A stretch of DNA of 64,000 bases from Sindora glabra. Taxonomy: Eukaryota; Streptophyta; Magnoliopsida; Fabales; Fabaceae. Below the pieces are notes generated by a model. The model saw nothing but the letters and a program-made list of their open reading frames with translations, had not been told where the DNA came from and did no database searches. A program made the position numbers and the translations under genes. Below are positions 26,658 to 36,889 of the stretch, piece by piece (position 1 is the stretch's first letter; each line of letters opens with the position of its first letter). The DNA is taken from NCBI GenBank assembly GCA_020226215.1, contig CM035235.1:53721511-53785510 (forward strand), read 5' to 3'.

Positions 26658-26811
26658 CATGGCTAATTTATTTAGTGATGAATTTTCTACTGTGAGGTGG
26701 TACACTTTTCGTAATGATTGTAGATATCCAACTACATGGCTAATTTATTTAGTGATGAATTTTCTACTGTGAGGTGGTACACTTTTCGTAATGATTGTAG
26801 ATATCCAACTA
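26658..26811 (+). repeat. 77-bp tandem duplication spanning the CACTA-1 terminus
   Basis: Two adjacent 77-bp units (26,658-26,734 and 26,735-26,811) are identical by eye. Each contains about 37 bp of the element's right end, up to ctactgtg, and about 40 bp of flanking DNA. The duplication therefore happened after insertion. Confidence 0.9.
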
Positions 26812-27249
26812 CATGTCGGAGGGAATGCTTGCCTTTGGTGTTATTTAATGCTAGTCCTTTCCATCACAACTACAAATAAAGTAAGCAATAATGAATTGTT
26901 TGGTTGTAAGAGAAATGAGAAAAGAAAGAAAATGAGGAGAAAAAAATAGAGAAAGTAAGAAATGAAGGAAGAAAATATTTTCTTTATTTATGTTTGACAA
27001 ATAAGAAGTTGGGGAAAAAGAAAATAAGAGAGACATAATTTTTTTCTTATTTGGATGAATAGAAAAATGAGAAGAAAGAAAAGTTAAAAGTTTAAGTGAC
27101 AATAGTAGCCGTACTACAAATCCAATAATAATAATAATAATAATTTTAAATTTAATAATATTATGATGGATAAAACATTAACAATAGATGAAAATTAAAA
27201 AAAAAGTAATAGATTTTAACATTTGCGAATATTTTAATAATGCACCATT
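26812..27249. other. Non-coding; MITE-like purine-rich piece and (AAT)n
   Basis: From about 26,890 a tgtttggttgtaagagaaatg motif precedes purine-rich gaaagaaaatgagga sequence, like the start of the element at 60,884. (AAT)n lies at about 27,124-27,144. The minus-strand open frame at 26,851-27,102 reflects the purine bias. Confidence 0.4.
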
Positions 27250-27251
27250 AT

Positions 27252-27882
27252 ATTGTGTTTGATACGATGAAATAAAATGATAATTTCATAATTATATTTG
27301 GAGTGATAAGGAATTAAATAGGTGTTTTATTCTATTTTTATATTTAGTACATTAGAATAATATAGAAATAGAATGGAAAAAGTATAATTAATAACAATAA
27401 TATCCTTATCACAAAATTAACTAAAAACTTATTAAATTTTTTAAAATTATTAAAATATATGATATAATTAATAATAAAATTGTCAAAATTTAAATTTTAC
27501 CATAAAATTATAATCAACAATAATTTTTCTATATTAAAAACATAAAAATTATAATTTAATAAATTTTTTATACTAAATTTTTTTAAAGAACACAAATATG
27601 TCATATTTTAAATTTTATTATAAAAATATAATTATCAAAATATTCAATATCAATGCTATATTATTTTTATTAACCAATAGTAATATTATAATATATAAAA
27701 AATATAAGAGATAATGGTGAAAAGACCATTCCATAAATGTTGAAATGACCCATTTCATCACTTTATTATGGGCTAATATTTTGGACATTTCTATTCCATA
27801 GTGTATAATAAACAAAATTTTTTAATTATTTCCTTTCCTATCTCCATTTCATTCTATTCCATTACATCCAACAAAATGCAAC
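27252..27882. mobile_element. MITE-like TIR element
   Basis: The left end reads attgtgtttgatacgatgaa then ataaaatga. The right end, inverted, reads gttgcattttgttggatgta then atggaatagaatga, giving an imperfect inverted repeat of about 35 bp. The interior is A+T-rich and non-coding. Resembles the tgtttggatgaatggaatg class of plant MITEs; no clear target duplication. Confidence 0.4.
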
Positions 27883-28627
27883 ATTATATAACATGCAACT
27901 TGATGGACAAAGTTAATCAAAATTGATAGAAATTTGATAAAAGGACTAAAATTGCATCAATTAAATATTTGAGAATCAATATAAATTATTTTAAATTAGG
28001 GATCAAAATTATATAATTTATATTTTACACAATCAAAATAGCATTTAACATGTAAGCACATAAATTTTGCTAATTTTTATTTATTTTAACTTAACAATCA
28101 TAAAATTTGCAACTTTTGTATTAAATCTCATAAGTTTAAACAAAAAAATTGTAATTGTGCAAACTTTTATGTGTAACATATACACAAAGTTGTAACTATA
28201 TCATTTAAAGTTACATCAAAATTTGTTTAATTTTTTATTTGTATATAAAATTTACAACTATTTAAATAAAGGTATAAATTTTTTTCACAAAATTGGAGAC
28301 ATGTTGATATAAATTTTCTTGAATAAATCTTTAAGCATAACTCTTTTATATGTTAATATTTTAATTTATTAATATTCAATTGTTGGTTATGACAAATTCT
28401 CTTCCAATTTCTCCCCATCACTGGAGAGAATAAAATTTTGATGGCCCCATATACATAATTTTTCTCAATTTATTTTTTCTTCAATTTCTCTTTTACATCC
28501 AAGAGAAATTCTATTCTCTTTTCTAAAATTTCTTTCTTCTAGCTACTCTTCCCATCCTGATAATATGTAAATTATTTCATTACAAAATTTAGTTGTAACA
28601 TTTTTCACAGAATTCTATCTATAATAT
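27883..28627. other. A+T-rich intergenic DNA, nothing recognised
   Basis: Dense stops, no inverted repeat ends and no protein similarity. A C/T-rich patch near 28,495-28,555 (tctattctcttttc) may be a decayed MITE end. Confidence 0.45.
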
Positions 28628-28799
28628 TTACGTTAATAGTTAGGAGATTGCTATCCTCCACCAAAAGATTTTGAATTTGATGTTTGAAAAAGTTATTATT
28701 AGGAGGGGTTTACCTTTAGTGTTTCCACCCCGAATTAGTCCTATACCAAAAAAGGTGTGATGGTAGCTGAGTAACAAAAAAAAAAATAATAATAATAAC
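28628..28799 (+). mobile_element. Au-like tRNA-derived SINE
   Basis: The body ctcctccaccaaaag...aggaggggtttaccttt then agtgtttccaccccgaatta and ggtgtgatggtagctgagta, ending in an A-rich/AAT tail, matches the Au SINE family of angiosperms as I remember it. A decayed B-box (ttttgaatttgatg) lies at about 28,670-28,682. The 5' A-box region is poorly preserved. SINEs are transcribed by RNA polymerase III and moved by LINE enzymes. Confidence 0.75.
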
Positions 28800-29728
28800 T
28801 TCTACATCCATATACGGAGTTAGCGGCATCCATTTTTCATTTCAACAAAATCATACTACTAATTTAATTAAATATAATAATAAAGGATATTTAAATAATT
28901 TTAATAAAAATATTATTTAAAAATATTTAAGTTAATTTCACGTATTCTCTCTTATTTCTATAATAAATGCACTTATTAAATTTAAAAAATCAATGATGGT
29001 GACCAATTGGCTATAGTACCCCTTATTATTTTTAGCAATGATATATACACTAAAAATGAAATTTAAAATTGGATTTCAAATATAAATCAATGGTTGTTAT
29101 TAAATATAGAATGGTTGGTCAATAATTATTCATCTAAATGAAAGATCAGAAATTACTAACCTTCATATATCAACTTAAATTAATATGAAAGTTAGCAATT
29201 CCTTATAACTATTATGTTTACATTAATGTCTTCAGTAAAAAATTTTAATTTAATATGCATAATAAATTTTCAGATATGAATTAGTCTTTTAAATAAAATG
29301 TATGTAAATTAGTATTATAAATTTTTACATTTAAAGCGCTGATTTTCTTCCTAATGGAAGCTGAATTCTTGTTGTTTTTTTCTCTTTCTACGTCAATTCT
29401 GAGTTCCAAATAAAGGAAGCTAATTACAGATTTTATTACAATTTAACTAATTTGTTATCGGTAATCCAAACAGGTAAGACTCCCAATTTCTAAGAGAATA
29501 AAAATGTTAAATGATTCCTCTGATTCACACACTAAATAAAAATTTGCTAGAAGCTGAACTATTTTTCAAAGTCATTGTAATACGTAAACAAATTACACTT
29601 ATTTTTAAAATAAAAGGTTAAATTTGATCTACTACCATTATAAAGTATTTTATATTATCAATGAATTGGAAGATGTCACATTATTTAAAAATTAAAGCAA
29701 TTAAAATTTTTTATCAATAATAAAAGAA
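28800..29728. other. A+T-rich intergenic DNA, nothing recognised
   Basis: No open frame with domain content and no repeat termini are visible. Confidence 0.5.
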
Positions 29729-31987
29729 CACTACAAGAAATTTCACATTTAGCGAGGGACTTCTCTATTTTTCTATTGCAAGATAAAGTTTAACAAGGAA
29801 AATTAACCGATGCTAAGTTATTGCAAAAATTTGTGTCGCTAAAATTTAGCAAGACATCGACCTTCCTTGCTAATATTTAGCGAGAGACTTCTTCTGTCAC
29901 TAAATGGAGTATGCCCCTTGCTAAAAGTGATAATGAAACCGTTTTTGAATTATGTTTAGCAAGGATTTAGTCATGGATAATTGTCTATTGCTAAATTTAG
30001 TGAGGGATACATTCCTCGCAAATCTTATGTAATTATTTACTGGAAGTTGATGTTTAACGAGAGAAATGTCCCTTGCTAAATCCATGGCTAAACATCAACT
30101 CAACATTTTACAAGGGATGAGTCTCTAGTTAAATCCTGGCAAAAAATGAAATTAATTATCCATTTTTTTTCCAAGAAGCCTTGTTTTCTTTATGGTGAGT
30201 TTCAACCTGTACATTCATTTTTCGTTGCAGAAACTTCATAAAATACAAGATACTTAAAGGCTAACATTTTGGATTTAACCATAAAATAGTGCATTCAAAA
30301 TAATGTAATATACCATTACAAAACACTAATTAAACATGTGTGTTTGGGTCTAAAAATAACTAAGATCAAAACGTTTTATCTACTAGTGCAAAGGATCATA
30401 CAACAATGATATTTATATACACACTAAATGCATCTCGAGGAGGAGAATGGTTAGAGGCATTGGCTAGTGGAGCAATTGATGTTGGGACAATATTTGAGTT
30501 ACTAGTAAACTAGGTTCCAAGAGTTGTTAAGGATGTTATAACCATAGATAATTTATTCTAAAGTTAGATTATTTGTTGTTCATATGCACTTTATCGATCC
30601 ATAACTTGATAATCACATTCATCACATTTCTCTCAATACCTTCTTGAAGGAGGGAAACACAGTTATTTGTTCAATAGTTAGCTATAATTGTGGTGCTTTG
30701 TGGTGCAACAAATGATTTACGTTGTGCCGCGGCCATTATCACACCCTTCAAACCAAGGCCATATATTCAGCCATTTTTTAATACACGAGCAATCTTGTAA
30801 AAAAGGGCAGCATCATCAATTGCAAAAATTTACAGTGCAACATGTTTAGCATCACCATATTCAACATCATTTGTCTCCCTAAATTTCTCTTTAACAAAAT
30901 TTTCATAGTTATCCTGCATATCTATAAAAAAAAATTCTAGATTTAGTAAATTAGTATTAAGTATGTTATTAGAAGGAAAAACTAAAACAGAACTAAATCC
31001 TTAAGCTTAATCACATTCAAGAATAAAAAAGAATATATCAATCGAATGAGAAGAAACATCAGCAAAATAATAGAAAAGTAGGTTTCAAATAAAATGCAAA
31101 GAATAAGCCACAGTAAATACTTGTAAAAAAACTGCACATCATTGTATCAAATTAAAAATAATATAACCTTAATGTGACAACTAATAAGAAATTTCACCAC
31201 ATCTTATTTATTGACAAAACTCCACCGTTTAAAGTTAGAAATCTAGTTTATAAGCAAAATCAAACACATAATTTTCATTTTGAAAAGGAGGAAAACAGTC
31301 TATGTCACAAAAGCATTGAAGAGCATTAACCTTCATACAATAATTTCACCCTCTTATGTAAGCAAAAATCATGCATAACAAGCCTAGTAAGAATGTTAAG
31401 CTTTACCAATTTATTAGTTAGTTTTAAAGACCATATCTGAACAAGTCAAAACGGGATGGTTGAAATAGACAGCAAGCTTGGCTGATCAAGCCATTTCGGC
31501 CTATTCAAAATAAGCCAACAACTATTGGCTGGTCATACCTAGGGCCAAGCTACCTGTTTTTGGAAAAAAAAAAACACAAATTGAAAGGTATTATGTAGAA
31601 AGTCATACTCAGTAGCTCTGGAAGTCCATAAATGCTTATATTCTTGCCAAGTCACATAGGCAACAGATATTCAATGAAAGCCAAAACTTTCAAATCAAAA
31701 TTTGCTAGAAGAACAATTATCATTTCACTTTTTATTATAAGATAATATGTATCATGTACATAACTATTTTAGAGATAAATGAAAAGCAAGATGTTAAAAT
31801 AGAGAAGAACAAATTCAAAATCACTTACGTTGAAGGCAAGTTGTTTATGTCCTTCAACCAGCAAAAGAAATATAAATTTTCAATGATTCAAACATAATTG
31901 AGCCAAGCAGTTTAGTATATATTTTGACTTTACAACAGTTCCACTTGAGAAAATACAACTTAAAAATTAGCCTATTGTTCATAACGA

Positions 31988-32160
31988 GGTGCTTGCTACG
32001 GTACCCTGAGGGGTTTGGTGCCCGGGGTGGTGTGGCAAAATACAAGCCACTGGGTGAGATTACAAAAGTCTTAGCATTGACTTAGTAATCTCATCCAGTG
32101 GCTTGTATTTTGCCACACCACCCCGGGCACCAAACCTCTCAGGGTACCGTAGAATTCACC
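31988..32160. mobile_element. Foldback MITE, GGTGCTT family, copy 1
   Basis: The 173-bp element has arms of about 70 bp that are nearly perfect inverted repeats (from ctacggtaccctgag through gccactgg[g/a]tgagatta). It is flanked by a perfect 9-bp direct repeat TCATAACGA (31,979-31,987 and 32,161-32,169). It begins GGTGCTT and ends GAATTCACC. A 9-bp duplication and long TIRs fit Mutator-like (MULE) non-autonomous elements. It is a sibling of the copy at 59,678-59,840. Confidence 0.9.
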
Positions 32161-32339
32161 TCATAACGAGATTCTTTGAACTACATTTCTAGTTGTAGAA
32201 ATTCTTTAAAAAAATTACACATAAAGTTGAAAGAAGTCAACATAAGTCTCACTGTTTTTTAACAAAATGATGACAACTTAACAAATTCTTCAATGGTTCT
32301 TGACAGAGTCCAAAAGTAAACTTACTCACATTTTCTCTA

Positions 32340-32560
32340 ATTTCTTGCACAAATACACTCAACATAACACAAAGCACACATAATACATAGATACACCAAT
32401 ACACAGCGTAACATAAAACACTCTTTCTCTGAAGGGGTTTAGGATAACACAAAGCACACACTTTGTCTAATAGGGTTTAGGATAACACAAAATACACAGA
32501 ATACACAAATACACTCAGCACAACACAATACATGCAACATCACTCATATAGGGTTTAGGA
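32340..32560. repeat. Local repeats of gggtttaggataacacaaa
   Basis: The motif gggtttaggataacacaaa occurs near 32,437 and 32,467, with a third gggtttaggata near 32,550. They are interleaved with cacaaatacactca and acacaaagcacaca motifs. This lies in the probable intron of the CACTA gene; open frames here are composition effects. Confidence 0.6.
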
Positions 32561-33929
32561 TAAAGCTTACCCATACTTTCTTTGATTTCTTATACATAAA
32601 CTTGTCACCTTGTTTGTGCGTTTTCAGGTACCCCTCCAATGCATTTAGATCAATCCTGGTCAACTCCTTCTATAGTATATACATGTGATTTATTTGATAA
32701 GAATACAATCAATTGGAGAAGATATGGCAATAAAGAATACACATTAAAGGGTGAGATTTTATCTACATGCTTTCGTTTATGCTTTGAAATTAAGATTGAT
32801 CCTCCTATGTGTAATGGTGGGCTAAATCCGTCACTATTAGAATTTCTGTTCTTGCTATTTTGTTTTGGCAATTTCTTGAAATTAGTATCAATTTCCCGTA
32901 CTTTCAGCATTTCCTCCCATTACTGCTCATTTTCAGTCGGGAAATTTCCCCATTCTCTTAAAATCCTTCCTTGCCTTGTACAAAAGATCTGGTGCTCGCT
33001 CTCTTAATTTCGCCTCTCAAAACCATTTTAATGGCATTATCATTGCAAGCATCCTACTGGTATACTCTCTACAACATTTAGATAACATAATTACTACGGT
33101 TGCTAACATAATTCAAGTTTTGCAGACTTTAAAATTTAAAAAAAAACTTGAATTCTGTAAACCAGTTATTCATAAATTCTTCAGGTATTTTAGCCCAATT
33201 GATCCATGCTCCTCAATACGATGTTTGCATGCAATATCTTCACAACTTTCCGAATCGCAGAAATGGGAGAAAACCCAATGAAGAGAAATTTCATATGTTT
33301 AAACTACTAATAAAATGTAAAAATGACATAGATTCAGAAATTACATTTTTCCAACTTGATCAAAGTTAAGCCAATTAGCTCCTGCATTAAGGGCTTCACT
33401 TGGCTCATCTTTAGAATGTGCTTGATTATCTTCATTTGGGAAGCCCACTCTCTCTTCCAAACTGAGAAGGTGATCTATTCTGCTCTCTAATGTGAGTGTA
33501 AAAAGTCTCTCCAATTTGGAGCCTCTTTCTCTTTTTGCTTCAAGTCTGCCTCTTCCAATCCTAACCTTTCCTCTTCCTCTTCACATAATTTCTTCAAGGC
33601 ATTCAAAAACAATATATATTAGGCATTCGAATCAATTTCAAAACAAAAAATAGGCCGCAAAAATAAAAATGAAAAGAACATATAGTATATACATCACCAA
33701 TTTATTAAAAAATATGTATATATCGGAATAAATTACAACAGTTCAGGATTAAAAAAATCTAATTTCTCTATATCATTGTTGTCATCCTCATCTTCAGTGG
33801 ATTTATAAAAATCAAACATTTCTTCATTTTCAGCTTCATCATCTTCAGAAGATGATTTAAACTTAGTCAACTTCAACAGTTCGAAAGGACAACTGTAATT
33901 CGAAGACCAAACTCTTGCAGCAACCATTC

Positions 33930-35470
33930 ATTCAACATATCTGAATTCCACTAGCCATAAACAACCGCAAACTCCGTAGTAGTTGGCTGCAGGATGATAG
34001 TCGGAACTGGTTGAATGGCTTTGTCTTGAAGCTGTACTCCGTTCAGCCAACAATCAGACCAAAAAAGCCTAACACCCATTATTTATTTGAAACGCATAAC
34101 TATTCTTCACCATAGGACAAACTTTAGCCAAATGTTTCCATAAATAAGAATCAAAATTTCTCACATAAACTTCACAGACCAACTACTATTTCTCAGGTAT
34201 TTGCCTTTTAAAACAGAGGCCCAAAGAGAGTGCTCATTCATAAGCTTCCAAACAAGTTTCATTTAGCAGGCACAATTCATTTTATGCAGATTTCAGAATC
34301 CTAAACCTCCTAAATTCTTAGGTAAGCAAAGAACATCCGAGAGTTAGTGTGCAGCCTTCGTTCATTGACATTGTGCCCTCACAAAAAAGGCCCTGTGATA
34401 CCTCTCAATCTTATTTAAAGTAACATTTGGAGTAGTATTGGATTGCATTGAATAAATAGGAATTACACCAAAGACAGATTGCGCCGGAACCACTCTTCCT
34501 GACATAAATGAGCATTTCATTTTCCACCTAGCTAGCTAGCTTATCATGGATTTCTTCACTAAATGTGAAAAGGTATGCCGAGTAACCTTTTTGTTCAACT
34601 GAAGAACACCCAGATATAACCCCAAATCAGACGTAATAATAATAATAATAAAAAAACATTTATCTCCAAAATACCTTGCATAACATCTTGAGTAACATCT
34701 CTAAAAGAAGATATTAGTTTTAGATCCCGATTCACATGCTGGCTGGACATTTTAGAGAAATGATCAAGACATGACATGACCGTCTAATTTTGACTAATAG
34801 AAGCTTCCCCAGAAAGTAAAAAGTCATCCACAAATATTAGATGGAAAATACTCGAAACTCCCCCTCTCAGCTCTCAGAGGAATCCTGTCCTTTCTATCCA
34901 TTGCATCACTAATGATGTAAGATAATTTATTCACACACATGACAAAAAGATAGGAAGATGAAAATCTCGTTGCTTTAGGCCTTTCAAAGGCACACATTGT
35001 TCAGTCTTACTTTATTCTATAGAACACTATGCGATGTAGATATAACATACCTTATAATGAAATTAATTATATTCTCCTCCATTTGAATTTACTTTAAGAC
35101 TTCTTTTAAGAAATTTTAATTGAAACTGTCATAAGTCTTTTTTCCAAATCTACCTTAATTGCGAAGAAACCCCTCTTCCCTCTCATTTTCCTCATGAAGC
35201 GAAGTATTTCTTAGCCAATGATGCTCAGACTTTAGAACTAATAAAATTATGCCACCTGTACTTTTTACTTGATTTAATAAGTTATTAATAAATTTTAAAT
35301 ATAAAATACATTGACATTTAAGCTGGAACCTAAACCGTTGCCTCCTCACCAACTTCTGTTGATTTGGCTCTGATTATATGCCATAAAGTTATCACTATAC
35401 TACATTTTTGCTGGGTGAGATTTTACTAATTCATCATCTTCAACAGATCAATTTAGTGAGCATTTTATCC
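33930..35470 (-). pseudogene. L1-type LINE reverse transcriptase relic
   Basis: Reading the minus strand: GFFAIKVDLEKKTYDSFN (35,160-35,110) corresponds to the KVDLEKAYDR motif; YLFVMCVNKLSYIISDAMD (about 34,950-34,890) to the SPYLFV block; LIFVDDFLLSGEAS (about 34,840-34,800) is the F-x-DD catalytic box; then SCLDHFSKMSSQHVN, a thumb region (LGLYLGVLQLNKK, FSFSEEIHDKLASWK) and LPKNLGGLGF near 34,320. Stops and a frameshift interrupt it, and no endonuclease domain can be read upstream. LINE enzymes prime reverse transcription on nicked DNA. The acidic open frame at 33,733-33,927 is not clearly part of it. Confidence 0.88.
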
Positions 35471-35735
35471 AACTGTTCTTTTAGAGTTCTAACTTCGTAT
35501 TCCGTAGCCTAATCTTGATCTGAAATGAATTGGGAGGGTACTGTACTACTCTTATTTGATTGTTGAAATTCTTTTCCGATGGTTTAGTTGCTCTTCCTTT
35601 GCTATTGGTCAAGCAGTTTAAAGCGCCATAATCAATGAAATGCATGAAACCATATATCGGAGATTTAACCATAAAATTATAGACAATTTGGTGAGAGCCT
35701 CGAATTCGACGAAACAAGAACCATTGAAATGTTGC

Positions 35736-36152
35736 ACTCCTTCTTTTCTTTATTATCTATCATATTTTTAAAAAAAATTTATTCTTTTTTATTTATTATT
35801 TTAAAAATTTAATGAAATATTAAATATATATTTTTAATTTTTAATTTTTTATTAATAAATATTTCATTATTCTCCATTTTTATTTTAAAATATTTCAATA
35901 AATTTATTTCATCTTTTTCTCTACGTTTTCAACGTTGTTAAAATTTATACATAAAATGACAAAGATAGACTTGTGTATGCATTTAAATTGGATCATAAAT
36001 TTCAAATAAAGAAAGAAATAAAAATGAAGAAAATTTTGATTTTAAATTAAAATATAATTTTGAAAAATATTAAAAATAAATAAATCAAATTGGTTTCTTA
36101 ATTTTTGTGAAATCAATTAAATGACAAAGATAATAAAGGATTAATTAAGGAA
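35736..36152 (+). mobile_element. Stowaway-like MITE, copy 1
   Basis: It begins actccttcttttctttatta followed by tctatcat, and shares aatttaatgaaatattaaata and attaataaatatttcattatt with the copies at 53,592 and 57,136 (inverted). The end (aaatgacaaagataataaagga) is a diverged counterpart of the copy-2 end. Non-coding; boundaries approximate because the TIRs have decayed. Confidence 0.6.
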
Positions 36153-36197
36153 TCATGAGTAAAAATGGTGATGACCAGTTAGAAGTCTTGGAAATCT

Positions 36198-36600
36198 AAC
36201 CTTGCGTTTGGATGAGGATTTTGAAACGAAAACTTTAATTTCTACTGTCATTTCAAATGTTAAAGTATAAATACTTTGTTTGATTAAAATGATTTAGAAT
36301 TTTAGAAATGCCAAGGGACTTTAATGAAATTTATCAAGCCTTGAGAAGGCAGCACTTGAAATTCCACTTATACAGATGGAATTTCAGAAATTCTGTCACT
36401 TCAATCTATTTGGTAGTTTATGTGATGGATAAAAATGGCCGTCTCAACTAGCTCGTTTTATACATAACTTTTAAGGATACAACAGATCCAAACAAAAGCA
36501 ATTAATAAATTTTGGAATTTAAAATTGATGCATTTTGATTGAATTTGCAAGTATTTAGAATTCTATGCGGTTAATAAATTACTCATCCAAACATAATATA
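36198..36600. mobile_element. MITE with tgtttggatga termini
   Basis: The left end is cttgcgtttggatgaggatt and the right end, inverted, is ttatgtttggatgagtaatt, an inverted repeat of about 20 bp around 360 bp of non-coding DNA. No convincing target duplication; probably hAT-type by its termini. Confidence 0.5.
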
Positions 36601-36692
36601 AGAGTTTGAAGTCATGGGAGGGATTGTTTTGGAAAAGAAAGTTGCTGGTGCAAAGTTAATGGAAATACTATGTAAGTATGTGCTTCTCATTT

Positions 36693-36757
36693 AGGCTTTG
36701 TTTAGTGTGATAAATAAGTCAATTTATAATTTGCTAATTTAATTAATAAATTATAAT
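36693..36757 (+). mobile_element. MITE terminus interrupted by hAT-B
   Basis: The sequence aggctttgtttagtgtgata then aataagtcaatttataa closely matches the inverted right end of the element at 22,880-23,604. It runs directly into the hAT-B left target duplication, and ataagctatctttt at 48,751 continues it on the other side. The hAT therefore appears to have inserted into this older element. Confidence 0.45.
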
Positions 36758-36889
36758 TAGGGTTATTAAACAGGCTTTCACCCGTGGATTGACTTATCTC
36801 GCTCCATAGGTCCACATGAATCTAGACCACTTGATACGAGCCCATTTTTTTATTGTGAATAAAATAGATCAATGCGCATGAATCATAGT

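Larger units (their letters stand above)
23958..26694 (+). mobile_element. CACTA (En/Spm)-like element 1, non-autonomous
   Basis: The left end is CATTATAAGAAAATTTAT, one base from the CACTATAAGAAAA consensus. The right end, inverted, is CACAGTAGAAAATTCATC. Subterminal regions contain repeated gtcacta/ttagtaatga/gctaa motifs as in plant CACTA elements. Inside are three 131-142-bp repeats (from 24,410), an agttttagtatt-rich stretch (24,830-25,160) and a 48-codon Transposase_24 relic. The expected 3-bp target duplication is not evident (att versus agg). Confidence 0.55.
29729..33600 (-). mobile_element. CACTA (En/Spm) element 2, partial
   Basis: A perfect CACTACAAGAAA terminus at 29,729-29,740 is followed by 400 bp of subterminal repeats: about seven copies of [t/c]ttagc[g/a]agggac and its complement (ttgctaaat). 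A Transposase_24 relic on the minus strand shows that 29,729 is the 3' end. The opposite end (ttTCTTGTAGTG) was not found before the LINE remnant, so the right boundary is only the limit of recognisable homology. A foldback MITE is nested at 31,988-32,160. Confidence 0.75.
30590..33600 (-). pseudogene. CACTA Transposase_24-type protein relic
   Basis: Reading the minus strand from about 33,560: a charged Lys/Glu/Ser-rich region; RAPDLLYKARKDFKRMGKF; then LPKQNSKNRNSNSDG and HIGGSILISKHKRKH (32,910-32,650), which match the NRa..gg.HtGGS....HK core of plant Transposase_24. After a probable intron region containing the MITE, 30,900-30,620 reads DNYENFVKEKFRETND, then ALFYKIARVLKNG and IYGLGLKG, corresponding to the RVYGLG box near the C-terminus of this family. 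Stops and frameshifts are present throughout. Confidence 0.65.

Noticed and set aside
32639..33007. 122-codon plus-strand open frame
   Set aside because: It is the antisense shadow of the minus-strand Transposase_24 relic, which has the recognisable motifs.
33733..33927. Acidic 64-codon minus-strand frame as the LINE C-terminus or a separate gene
   Set aside because: It adjoins the LINE relic but has no LINE motif, and the Asp/Glu-rich tail is non-specific; left unassigned.
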